Shown here one piece after another: positions 18,292 through 26,591 of a DNA stretch of 64,000 bases. Under the pieces are notes generated by a model. The model saw only the letters and a program-made list of their open reading frames with translations, did not search any database and had not been told where the DNA came from. Location of the stretch: the NCBI RefSeq assembly GCF_027270315.1, contig NZ_CP114413.1:3162001-3226000 (forward strand), in the 5' to 3' direction. Both the position numbers and the translations under genes were made by a program. Within the stretch, counting starts at the first letter, position 1; each line of letters begins with the position of its first letter. This DNA comes from Streptomyces cinnabarinus. Its GTDB lineage: Bacteria > Actinomycetota > Actinomycetes > Streptomycetales > Streptomycetaceae.

Positions 18292-19578
18292 TCAGCGGCG
18301 TACGTGCCCGTCGCCGGTGACGATGTACTTCGTGCTGGTCAGCTCCGGCAGGCCCATCGGGCCGCGGGCGTGCAGCTTCTGGGTGGAGATGCCGATCTCC
18401 GCGCCGAAGCCGAACTGGCCGCCGTCCGTGAAGCGGGTCGAGGCGTTGACCGCGACGGTGGTGGAGTCGACCAGCTGGGTGAAGCGGCGGGCGGCCTGCT
18501 GCGAGGTCGTCACGATCGCCTCGGTGTGCCCGGAGGTCCACAGCCGGATGTGCTCGACGGCCTTGTCCAGGGAGTCCACGACGGCCGCGGCGATGTCGTA
18601 GGAGAGGTACTCCGTCTCCCAGTCCTCCGGGGTCGCCTCCACGACGGTCGCCCGGGAGTCCTTGGAGTACGCCATGACCCGCTCGTCGGCGTGCACGGTG
18701 ACGCCGGCCTCCGCGAGGGCGTCCAGGGCCCGGGGCAGGAACTCGGCGGCGATGTCCTGGTGGACCAGCAGGGTCTCGGCGGCGTTGCAGACGCTCACCC
18801 GGTGGGCCTTGGAGTTGACCAGGATCTCCACGGCCATGTCGAGGTCGGCCCGGGCGTCGACGTAGACATGGCAGTTGCCGGTGCCGGTCTCGATCACCGG
18901 GACGGTGGACTCGTTGACGACCGTCCGGATCAGCGAGGCGCCGCCGCGCGGGATGAGGACGTCGACCAGGCCGCGGGCGCGCATCAGCTCGCCCACGCTC
19001 TCCCGGCTCTGGCCCGGGACCAGCTGTACGGCGTCGGCGGGCAGCCCGGCGCCGCCGACGGCGTCCCGGATCACCCGGACCAGGGCGGTGTTGGACTCGT
19101 AGGCGGAGGCGGAGCCGCGCAGCAGGACGGCGTTGCCGGACTTCAGGCACAGGGCGGCGGCGTCCACCGTCACGTTCGGGCGGGCCTCGTAGATGATGCC
19201 GACGACGCCGAGCGGGACGCGGACCTGGCGCAGGTCGATGCCGTTGGGCAGGGTCGAGCCGCGGACCACCTCGCCGACCGGGTCGGGCAGCGCGACCACG
19301 TCCCGCACATCGGAGGCGATGGCCCGCACCCGCTCCGGGGTGAGGGTCAGCCGGTCGACGACCGACTCGCTGGTGCCGGCCTCGCGGGCGGCGGCGATGT
19401 CCTTGGCGTTGGCCTCGACGATCTCGTTCGTACGGACCTCCAGCGCGTCCGCGATGGCGAGCAGCGTGTCGTCCTTCACGGACCGCGGCAGCGGCGCGAG
19501 GTCGGCCGCGGCGGCCTTGGCGCGGTAGGCGGCCTGGGTGACCGGGGTCATCGAGTCGTACGGCGAGAGCGTGGTCAT
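18292..19578 (-). CDS. proA: Glutamate-5-semialdehyde dehydrogenase (gamma-glutamyl phosphate reductase)
   Basis: Second step of proline synthesis: reduces glutamyl 5-phosphate to glutamate semialdehyde with NADPH. It is 428 aa, normal for the family. The aldehyde-dehydrogenase fold is clear: PLGVVGIIYEARPNVTVDAAALCLKSGN in pieces of the NADP site, and the catalytic cysteine region KAHRVSVCNAAETLLVH. The C-terminal signature FTDGGQFGFGAEIGIST is intact. proB lies ~750 bp upstream on the same strand, separated by one hypothetical gene. Confidence 0.97.
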   Translation of the reverse strand: MTTLSPYDSMTPVTQAAYRAKAAAADLAPLPRSVKDDTLLAIADALEVRTNEIVEANAKDIAAAREAGTSESVVDRLTLTPERVRAIASDVRDVVALPDPVGEVVRGSTLPNGIDLRQVRVPLGVVGIIYEARPNVTVDAAALCLKSGNAVLLRGSASAYESNTALVRVIRDAVGGAGLPADAVQLVPGQSRESVGELMRARGLVDVLIPRGGASLIRTVVNESTVPVIETGTGNCHVYVDARADLDMAVEILVNSKAHRVSVCNAAETLLVHQDIAAEFLPRALDALAEAGVTVHADERVMAYSKDSRATVVEATPEDWETEYLSYDIAAAVVDSLDKAVEHIRLWTSGHTEAIVTTSQQAARRFTQLVDSTTVAVNASTRFTDGGQFGFGAEIGISTQKLHARGPMGLPELTSTKYIVTGDGHVRR

Positions 19579-19687
19579 GAGGGAAGGGTAGTGCGCCGGA
19601 GGGAGCCGTTCACCGGATGTCCCACACCGCGAGACAAGCCGTCCGAAGGTCCCGCAAAAGGGGTCCTCCAGGGCGGCTCGACACCCG

Positions 19688-20164
19688 TCAGTACGGGTGC
19701 ACGCCCACCGGGCTGGCCGGGGGCGGGCCGTACCCCTCGGCGATGCGCTGGTGGTAGGTCACCCGGTCGATGACCTCCAGGCCGACGATCTCCCAGGGCG
19801 GCAGGCCCGCGCTCTGGCGGTGCTCGCCCCACAGACGCAGCGCGACGGCGGCCGCGTCGTGCAGATCGCGGGCCTCCTCCCAGTACCGGATCTCGGCGTG
19901 GTCGTTGGCATAGCGGCTGGTCAGCAGGAAGGGATGGTCGTGGGCGAGCTGTTCCAGAGCCCGCCGGACCTCCTTCAGCGGGGCCTCCTCGCCGGAGACG
20001 CTGAGGGTGACATGCCACAGCCGGGGCAGGTCCTCGGGTTCCCCGGCGCCGGCCAGCTCGCCGGTCGCGACGCTGGTCAGGGCGCGCTCCTCACCGGGCG
20101 CCCGGGACGAGGAGCCGCCGATCCCACCGCCGGACGCCGCCGCCCCAGGGCGTACTCGTCTCAC
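19688..20164 (-). CDS. Conserved actinobacterial hypothetical protein
   Basis: About 158 aa from the GTG at 20164, chosen because GGAGG lies six bases upstream. The first ~45 residues are disordered and Gly/Ser-rich. The rest forms a compact alpha/beta domain starting LWHVTLSVSGEEAPL and including HPFLLTSRYANDHAEIRYWEE and PPWEIVGLEVIDRVTYHQR. No catalytic motif is recognisable. Its place between proA and proB suggests co-transcription but does not show a role in proline synthesis. Confidence 0.75.
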   Translation of the reverse strand: MRRVRPGAAASGGGIGGSSSRAPGEERALTSVATGELAGAGEPEDLPRLWHVTLSVSGEEAPLKEVRRALEQLAHDHPFLLTSRYANDHAEIRYWEEARDLHDAAAVALRLWGEHRQSAGLPPWEIVGLEVIDRVTYHQRIAEGYGPPPASPVGVHPY

Positions 20165-20325
20165 GACGGCCTCCTTCGTCCCACGGTCGAGCAGTGCTCG
20201 GCGGAATATGTCCTTGAGACAAAGTTGAGCAGTCCGCAAGCGGTTGTGTGGCGCTTTTGCGGAACGTCCACCTCAGGGCGACACCTTCACCGGGGCGTTC
20301 ACCCTGTTTTCGGACGGAGGCCGTG

Positions 20326-21453
20326 TCACGGCTCCAGGAGGACCAGATCGTCCCGGTGGACGACCTCCCGCTCGTACGCCGGGCCCAGCTCCCGCGCCAG
20401 CTCGTGGGTGGAGCGCCCGATGAGCTGGGGGATCTCCCTGGCGTCGAAGCTGACCAGGCCGCGCGCGACCGCCCGCCCGGCCGCGTCCCGCAGCTCCACG
20501 GGGTCCCCGGCGCTGAACTCGCCCTCCACGGCGGCGATCCCAGCGGGCAGCAGCGACTTGCGGCGCTCCACGACGGCCCGCACCGCGCCGTCGTCCAGGG
20601 TGAGCGAGCCCTGCGGGGTGGAGGCGTGCTGGAGCCACAGCAGCCGGTCGGCGGAGCGCCTGCCGGTGGCGTGGAAGTAGGTGCCGGTGTCCCCGCCGGA
20701 GAGCGCCTCGGCGGCGTGCACGGCGCTGGTGAGCACCACCGGGATGCCCGCGGCGGCGGCGATCCGGGCGGCCTCGACCTTGGTGACCATGCCGCCGGTG
20801 CCGACCCCGGCCTTGCCCGCGCTGCCGATCTCCACGTGCGCCAGGTCGTCCGGTCCCCGTACCTCCGCTATCCGCGAGGTGCCGGGCTTGCTCGGGTCGC
20901 CGTCGTACACGCCGTCCACGTCGGACAGCAGCACCAGCAGGTCGGCGCGGACCAGGTGGGCGACGAGCGCGGCGAGGCGGTCGTTGTCGCCGAAGCGGAT
21001 CTCGTCCGTGGCAACGGTGTCGTTCTCGTTGACGACCGGCAGGGCACCCATCGCGAGGAGCTTGTCGAGGGTGCGCGAGGCGTTGCGGTGGTGGGCGCGG
21101 CGGCTCATGTCGTCGGAGGTGAGCAGCACCTGGCCGACGCGGACGCCGTAGCGGGCGAGGGAGGCGGTGTAGCGGGCGACGAGCAGTCCCTGGCCGACAC
21201 TGGCGGCGGCCTGCTGGCGGGCGAGGTCCTTGGGGCGGCGGCGGAGTCCCAGGGGGGCCAGACCGGCCGCGATGGCGCCGGAGGAAACGAGAACAATCTC
21301 ACGTTCTCCGCCGCTTCGGCTCTTGGCGAGGACGTCCACGAGGGCGTCCACCCGGTCCGCGTCGAGCCCTCCGGAGGCGGTGGTCAGGGACGAGGAACCC
21401 ACCTTGACGACGACCCTGCGGGCCTCGGCCACGGCCTGCCTTACGCCTGTCAC
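20326..21453 (-). CDS. proB: Glutamate 5-kinase with PUA domain
   Basis: First step of proline synthesis: phosphorylates glutamate at the gamma position. It is 375 aa. The amino-acid kinase domain shows VVVKVGSSSLT, VSSGAIAAGLAPLG, LPVVNENDTVATDEI and LLSDVDGVYDGDP. The C-terminal ~85 residues (from about 285) form the PUA domain typical of long ProB enzymes. The enzyme is normally feedback-inhibited by proline at the kinase domain. Its start region faces the divergent wall-polymer genes. Confidence 0.97.
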   Translation of the reverse strand: MTGVRQAVAEARRVVVKVGSSSLTTASGGLDADRVDALVDVLAKSRSGGEREIVLVSSGAIAAGLAPLGLRRRPKDLARQQAAASVGQGLLVARYTASLARYGVRVGQVLLTSDDMSRRAHHRNASRTLDKLLAMGALPVVNENDTVATDEIRFGDNDRLAALVAHLVRADLLVLLSDVDGVYDGDPSKPGTSRIAEVRGPDDLAHVEIGSAGKAGVGTGGMVTKVEAARIAAAAGIPVVLTSAVHAAEALSGGDTGTYFHATGRRSADRLLWLQHASTPQGSLTLDDGAVRAVVERRKSLLPAGIAAVEGEFSAGDPVELRDAAGRAVARGLVSFDAREIPQLIGRSTHELARELGPAYEREVVHRDDLVLLEP

Positions 21454-21569
21454 CTGGTGTTCCGTCCCCTCACGCGTCGACTGGACCGCAATCTACGCGA
21501 ACGGGGTCGTCCACCGCGCATCGGTCCAGCCGCCGGACAGCGAACCGGTAGCCGTCCGCTCACTCTGTG

Positions 21570-21640
21570 CGCACGTCAAAAAGGTTGTACTGGTTGCTTA
21601 TAGAAATCAAAGACCAGTCAAACTTAATCTGACGTTTGTG
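21570..21640 (+). promoter_or_regulatory. AT-rich promoter region, possible leaderless start
   Basis: This stretch is clearly AT-richer than the rest of the window. TATAGA (21599-21604) and TAATCT (21625-21630) both fit a -10 hexamer. The second ends seven bases before the GTG of the pyruvyltransferase-like gene, which has no ribosome binding site, so a leaderless transcript is possible. No good -35 is seen. Confidence 0.4.
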
Positions 21641-23035
21641 TCATCGAATGTTCCCCCTGCGCGGCGCATCCTCCTCAGATCGGGGAAGAGCCCCTACGAC
21701 GTCGTCCCGGTCGAGGAAGCCCTCCACCGCGACGTCATCGCCACCAACTCCGGCAACCTGATCTTCAGCGACGCCACCCACAAGATCCTCGAAGTCCCGG
21801 GCACCGAGGTCGTGTCCAACGGCATCAAGACGAACGTGCACGCCGCGGGGAGGATCAACGAGCAGTACGACGCCTTCGTCGTGCCGCTCGCCAACGCCTT
21901 CCGGCCGTCGTTCGAGCCGATGCTGAACCGGCTCACCCAGCTGATCACCAAGCTGCGGATCCCCGTAGTCGTGGTGGGCGTCGGCGCACAGACCGGGCTC
22001 AACTACGACCCGGCGCGGCTCAAGCCCATGGAGCCGGCCGTCCGCGCCTTCGTCTCCGCGGTGCTCGACCGGAGCGCCTCGATCGGCGTGCGCGGCGAGT
22101 TCACCGAGAAGTACCTCAAGGACATGGGCTTCCGGGACGTCGAGCTCATCGGCTGCCCGTCGATGTTCATGTACGGCAAGGACCTGGACGTCGCCAAGCG
22201 GGCGCCCGAGCTCACCGCCGAGTCCCGGGTCGCGATCAACGGCTCGCACAGCGCGGTGCAGACGCAGGGCCTGGACCGGGTCATCGCCGCCGCCCACGAG
22301 CGCTACCCCCACCTGCGCTACATCGGCCAGAACCTCAGCGACGCGCTCCAGCTGCACTGGCGGGACGTGTCCGGGCCCAACGGCCGGATCACCGCGATGC
22401 CGACCCACCCGGACCACCCGATGTACCGGGAGGGCAAGGCCCGCGTCTACGTCGACCCGATCACCTGGATCGACGATCTGCGCGAGTTCGACTTCTCCTT
22501 CGGCTCCCGGATCCACGGCAACATCGCGGCGCTGCTGGCCGGCACCCCCGCGACCGTGCTGTGCAGCGACTCCCGCACGCTGGAGCTGTGCCGGTACTTC
22601 GACATCCCGCACCAGCGGATCGACCAGCTCGGCAAGGGCATGGACGTCGACCCGGCGAAGCTCTACGCACAGGCCGACTTCGGACCGCTGGTCAGCAACC
22701 ACCACGAGCGCTTCGAGCGGTTCACGGCGTTCCTGGACCGCAACGGCCTGAAGAACACCTTCACGCACGGCGACGGCGGCGCGGCCTACGAGAAGCGCAT
22801 GCGGTCGCTGAACTTCCCGGCCGGCATCCGCCCCTGGAACGACGCCGACCCCATCGCCATGGCGGCCCGGTTCGGCTTCCTCCAGAACCGGATCACCAAG
22901 CTGACCGCGGACAACGCCAAGCTGAAGCAGGAGCTGGCGAAGAGCGGCACGAAGGCGGTCGCCGCACCGGTACCGACCTCCGTCTACCGGCGCGCGCGCC
23001 GCGTGGTCGGCAAGGCACTCCAGAACGGGCGCTGA
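21638..23035 (+). CDS. Polysaccharide pyruvyl transferase family protein
   Basis: About 465 aa. The family transfers pyruvate ketals, or related groups, to sugars of exopolysaccharides and wall polymers. Landmarks: VVVVGVGAQTG (~105-115), ASIGVRGEFTEKYL, and the late FSFGSRIHGNIAALLAGTPATVL with its conserved RxHG. The C-terminus carries a short coiled coil (LQNRITKLTADNAKLKQEL). Without a better start the GTG at 21638 is used; it lacks a ribosome binding site. It opens the wall-polymer block, divergent from proB. The exact donor and acceptor are unknown. Confidence 0.85.
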   Translation: MSSNVPPARRILLRSGKSPYDVVPVEEALHRDVIATNSGNLIFSDATHKILEVPGTEVVSNGIKTNVHAAGRINEQYDAFVVPLANAFRPSFEPMLNRLTQLITKLRIPVVVVGVGAQTGLNYDPARLKPMEPAVRAFVSAVLDRSASIGVRGEFTEKYLKDMGFRDVELIGCPSMFMYGKDLDVAKRAPELTAESRVAINGSHSAVQTQGLDRVIAAAHERYPHLRYIGQNLSDALQLHWRDVSGPNGRITAMPTHPDHPMYREGKARVYVDPITWIDDLREFDFSFGSRIHGNIAALLAGTPATVLCSDSRTLELCRYFDIPHQRIDQLGKGMDVDPAKLYAQADFGPLVSNHHERFERFTAFLDRNGLKNTFTHGDGGAAYEKRMRSLNFPAGIRPWNDADPIAMAARFGFLQNRITKLTADNAKLKQELAKSGTKAVAAPVPTSVYRRARRVVGKALQNGR

Positions 23036-23060
23036 GCGCTCCGCTGAGGCTGCACACCCG

Positions 23061-23104
23061 GCTGCGGCTCCGTCGTGGCTGGTCGCGCAGTTCCCCGCGC
23101 CCCT
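23061..23104. repeat. Streptomyces intergenic repeat (GCGCAGTTCCCCGCGCCCC type)
   Basis: The sequence ctgcggctcc...ggtcgcgcagttccccgcgcccct matches a motif I recall as scattered between genes in many Streptomyces genomes, often after stop codons. Here it lies 26 bp after the pyruvyltransferase-like gene. Confidence 0.6.
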
Positions 23105-23133
23105 AACGGCGCTTGCCATCCCCGGCACTCCAC

Positions 23134-23169
23134 GGCCTCCGTACGTCACCCGCGTGTCGTACGGAGGCC
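23134..23169 (+). terminator. Terminator after the pyruvyltransferase-like gene
   Basis: A perfect 12-bp stem (GGCCTCCGTACG / CGTACGGAGGCC) with a 12-base loop, before the next plus-strand gene. There is no long T-tract, as is common in high-GC actinobacteria. Confidence 0.7.
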
Positions 23170-23220
23170 GGCGGGCGTTAACCCGGACGCATGTCTGTGT
23201 CGACGCTTGGAGTGACCGTA

Positions 23221-25254
23221 GTGCCAAGATCCATCCCCCGTCCGCTGCTGGCGGCTACCCTCGTGGGCGCGTTCTGCGCGCTGGCCGTCGCCGCCCTGCG
23301 CCCGCATGTCCCGCTGCTGATCGCCGCCACCGTCGTGTGCCTGGCCGTGGAGGGCGTCCTGTACCGCTGGCAGCGCGGCATGCTGTCGGTGTTCGCCAAG
23401 TCGCACCTGGACATCACCGTGCGCCATGTGCTGCGGGACCTGCTGCTGGTGGTGGCGCTGCTGCGGCTCGGCGGACAGGACCGGGAGTCGGCGTACACCC
23501 CGCTGGTCGGCGCCCTGCTCGCCTGCTACGCGCTGCACTGCGCGATCCAGGCGGCCTCGGTCCTGGTCCGCCGCACCCGCACCCTGCCGGTGCTGACCCG
23601 GAACATCGACGCCTCCGCGCTACGGCTGTCCGCGGCCCCGCTGCTGCTGCTGCGCCGCCCCGGAGACCGGCTGCTCGCCTACGGCCTGCCCGCGACGGCC
23701 GGTCTGCTGGCCACCGCCGCCACCGCCGACCGCCGCTGGGCCGCCCTCGGTCTCGCTCTCTCCCTCGGCCTCGCCGTGCTGGGCCTGTGCGACCTGCTGC
23801 TCCGGCTGCTGCCGGGCCGCCGTCCGGCGGGCGAGCGGGAGGCCCTGGAGTGGCTGGACCGCTGGCTGGCGGAGTACCGCCCGACGGTCGGCCTGTACTT
23901 CTCCGGCGGCACCTCCTCGGCGTACCAGGCGAACATGTGGCTGGAGCCGCTGGCCCGGCTGGAGGGGCGGCCGCTGATCGTGCTGCGCGAGCGGTTCATG
24001 GTGCAGAAGCTCGCGGCGACCGATGTCCCCGTGCTGTGCCTGCCGAAGGTCTCCACGCTGATGCGTCTTGAGCAGTCCACGCTGCGGGTCCTCATCCACC
24101 CCTCGAACTCCGGCAAGACCTCCCAGGTGCTGCGCATCCCCACGCTGCTGCACACCTTCGTCAACCACGGGGAGAGCGACAAACTGTCCTCCTGCAACCC
24201 GTACGCGAAGGCCTACGACGAGGTGTGGGTGGCCGGTCCCGCGGCGCGCGAGCGGTACGCGCAGGCCGAGGTCGGCGTCGAGGACAAGGACGTCGTGGAG
24301 ATCGGCCGCCCCCAACTGGACGCCGTACAGCCGTACTCGGGCCCCCCGGCCGGGGCATACACGACCGCGCTGTACGCGCCGACCTGGGAGGGCTGGGACG
24401 GCAACCCGGGGAACACCTCGGTGATCGAGGCCGGGGAGAACGTCGTACGGGCGCTGCTGGCCGATCCGAAGGTGCGGCTGCTGTACAAGCCGCATCCGCT
24501 GACCGGGTCGGTGGATCCGCGGGCCGGGGCGGCCGATCTGCGGATCCGGGAGCTGATCCGGGCCGCGAACCGGGAGCGGTCCGGGGCGCGGCCCGCCGAT
24601 GACGGTGAACTGGCCCGGCGGACCGTGGAGTTGGACCGGCTGACCTCGACCGGCTTCCGGGCCGCCGCCGACCAGACCGAGCGGATGCTGGCGCAGTCGA
24701 CGCCCGAGCCGGGGCGGGCGCGGGCGGTGGCCGAGGCGACGGCCGCCTGGGAGGACGCCTACTGGGCTTCGCTGCCCGAGTGGGAGCACCAGATCGTCAT
24801 CGGCGTGCGGCCGACGCTGTTCTCCTGCTTCAACCGGTCGGATCTGCTGGTCAGTGATGTCTCCAGCGTGGTCAGCGACTTCATGGCGAGCGGGAAGCCG
24901 TACGCCGTGGCCAACACCAGCGGTCTCGCCGAGGACGTCTTCCGCAAGACCTTCCCGACCGTGCGGGCGGCGACCGTGCTGGCGCCGGACGCGGCCGGGG
25001 TGCCCGAGCTGCTGGCTTCGGTGCGGGATCCGGAGAAGGACGAACTGGCCCGGGCGCGGGCCGAGTTGAAGCGGCATCTGCTGGGTCCGGACGAGCCGGC
25101 CGCCCAGGAGCGCTTCAATACGGCCGTACAGCAGCTGTGCTGGACCGCGCAGGAGCGGCGGGCTCGGCTGATCCCGGAGCAGCGCCTCAGCGACTCGCCG
25201 GAGCCGGGGCCGGCCGCAGCGTCCTCCGCAGCTTCCGCAGAGCCCGGCGCATGA
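23221..25254 (+). CDS. Membrane-anchored CDP-alditol phosphotransferase-like protein (TagF-type)
   Basis: About 677 aa. The N-terminal ~210 residues contain several transmembrane helices. The C-terminal ~450 match the CDP-glycerol glycerophosphotransferase fold: YAPTWEGWDGNPGN (~384), LLYKPHPLTG (~423) and SDVSSVVSDFMASGKPYAV (~545). Such enzymes polymerise glycerol- or ribitol-phosphate of teichoic acids; the membrane fusion is unusual compared with Bacillus TagF. It is paralogous to the protein at 26592-28649 along most of its length. The GTG at 23221 has GGAG eight bases upstream; an ATG at 23191 is the alternative. Its last 68 bp overlap the convergent GT2 gene. Confidence 0.82.
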   Translation: MPRSIPRPLLAATLVGAFCALAVAALRPHVPLLIAATVVCLAVEGVLYRWQRGMLSVFAKSHLDITVRHVLRDLLLVVALLRLGGQDRESAYTPLVGALLACYALHCAIQAASVLVRRTRTLPVLTRNIDASALRLSAAPLLLLRRPGDRLLAYGLPATAGLLATAATADRRWAALGLALSLGLAVLGLCDLLLRLLPGRRPAGEREALEWLDRWLAEYRPTVGLYFSGGTSSAYQANMWLEPLARLEGRPLIVLRERFMVQKLAATDVPVLCLPKVSTLMRLEQSTLRVLIHPSNSGKTSQVLRIPTLLHTFVNHGESDKLSSCNPYAKAYDEVWVAGPAARERYAQAEVGVEDKDVVEIGRPQLDAVQPYSGPPAGAYTTALYAPTWEGWDGNPGNTSVIEAGENVVRALLADPKVRLLYKPHPLTGSVDPRAGAADLRIRELIRAANRERSGARPADDGELARRTVELDRLTSTGFRAAADQTERMLAQSTPEPGRARAVAEATAAWEDAYWASLPEWEHQIVIGVRPTLFSCFNRSDLLVSDVSSVVSDFMASGKPYAVANTSGLAEDVFRKTFPTVRAATVLAPDAAGVPELLASVRDPEKDELARARAELKRHLLGPDEPAAQERFNTAVQQLCWTAQERRARLIPEQRLSDSPEPGPAAASSAASAEPGA

Positions 25255-26395
25255 AGTAGTCGGTGCCGCCCTCGCGATAGCCGGGAATACCCCGGGCCTC
25301 CCGGGGCTCGGCGAGATAGACCGAATCCGGTATCCGGGCCTCGGCGTCCCGGAAGTACGGATACGCCAGGTACACCCGGCGGCCCTTCTTCTCCAGCAGG
25401 GCCGCCGGCTGCTTCTTGGCCTTGCCGAACTTCAGGACCTCCAGCAGCCGTTCGGGCTGCTGCCCGGCGACCAGGTGCATCCGCAGCCGCTCCTCGACCT
25501 TCAGCCGGTGCGCCACGCCCTCGCTCCAGTGCGCGGCCAGCAGCGGTGCCGCCAGCTCGACCTTGTGGCGCCGGATCTTGTCGTTGTCCTTGAGGTACCT
25601 CGGGCCGAACTGCGGCAGCAGCGTGACGGTGAATGGCCGGACCATCAGCACATCGCGCTTGGGGCCGGGCGGGACCATCTCGGCGATCAGGTTCATCAGG
25701 GCGCGCGCGGAGTCGAAGCGCTTGGTGTAGCCCCCGCTCTTGGTCACATGCTTGCCGTCCTCGCGGCCCACCAGGTAGTAGCAGGTGTAGTCGGCGAGCA
25801 CGGAAACGCCGTTGGCCCGCAGATAGGCCTCCATCGTGAACAGCGCGTCCTCGCCGGTCCACAGGGACTCGTCGAAGCGCATGTGGTGCCGGGTCAGCAG
25901 CTCGCGGCGGAACAGCTTCTGCGCGCTCAGCGTGAACTTGATGTTGGAGGAGTACACATCGGTGCGCTCCAGCGTCTTGCCCCACATCGACTTCGGCGGG
26001 TTGCGGTTGATGCCCTCGACCCGGCCGAGGACCACGTCGGTGCCGTTGCGGTCGGCCATGGCGACCATCCGCTCCAGGGCCTCGGCGCCCAGCCGGTCGT
26101 CGGCGTCGAGGAAGAAGACGTAGCGCCCGGCGGCCTTGCCGAGGCCGACATTGCGCGGGCCGCTCGGACCGCCGGAGTTCTCCTGCCGGATCACCGTCAC
26201 CGCCATGGGGACGCGGGCCGCGAATTCCTCCAGGCACTCCCCCGTGCCGTCGGTCGAGCCGTCGTCCACCGCGATGACCTCGATCCGCGCCGGGTCCAGG
26301 GTCTGCGCCTCCACGGACGCCAGGCAGTCGACCAGGTACGGCATCGCTTCGTACGCCCCGATGACGACGCTCACATCAGGCTGCGTCACGGTCAC
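25187..26395 (-). CDS. Family 2 glycosyltransferase
   Basis: A 402-aa GT-A enzyme with no transmembrane helix. The nucleotide-sugar site is DVSVVIGAYE and VDDGSTDGT (~44-51), and the metal site is FFLDADD (~95-101). Further acceptor-side motifs resemble TagGO/EpsJ-like teichoic and capsular transferases (GEDALFTMEAYL). The C-terminal ~100 residues are basic (LRKLRRTLRP), suitable for membrane association. It probably adds a sugar to the wall polymer made by its neighbours. Its 3' end overlaps the convergent TagF-like gene by 68 bp. Confidence 0.9.
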   Translation of the reverse strand: MTVTQPDVSVVIGAYEAMPYLVDCLASVEAQTLDPARIEVIAVDDGSTDGTGECLEEFAARVPMAVTVIRQENSGGPSGPRNVGLGKAAGRYVFFLDADDRLGAEALERMVAMADRNGTDVVLGRVEGINRNPPKSMWGKTLERTDVYSSNIKFTLSAQKLFRRELLTRHHMRFDESLWTGEDALFTMEAYLRANGVSVLADYTCYYLVGREDGKHVTKSGGYTKRFDSARALMNLIAEMVPPGPKRDVLMVRPFTVTLLPQFGPRYLKDNDKIRRHKVELAAPLLAAHWSEGVAHRLKVEERLRMHLVAGQQPERLLEVLKFGKAKKQPAALLEKKGRRVYLAYPYFRDAEARIPDSVYLAEPREARGIPGYREGGTDYFMRRALRKLRRTLRPAPAPASR

Positions 26396-26532
26396 GTTTC
26401 CCCCTAGTAAACGGAAGGTTTTCTCCCGTATCTCCTTTTCGCTACCTAGAAGACGGTTCAGCTCGGGGGGCGGTTGCCTTGAGGCGATCGTTTTGTGACT
26501 CAGGTCACGGTCCGCAGGAGGTGTGAAAAGCC

Positions 26533-26569
26533 TTCGGCCCCCGGGGAGTTGAACTCCTCGGGGGCCGAA
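26533..26569 (-). terminator. Terminator after the second TagF-like gene
   Basis: A near-perfect 19-bp inverted repeat (TTCGGCCCCCGGGGAGTTG / GAACTCCTCGGGGGCCGAA). On the minus strand it is followed by ctTTTCACAC. It separates the 26592-28649 gene from the GT2 gene, which therefore has its own promoter in 26396-26532. Confidence 0.8.
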
Positions 26570-26591
26570 CGGGGGTGCTCAGAAGGGGTGT

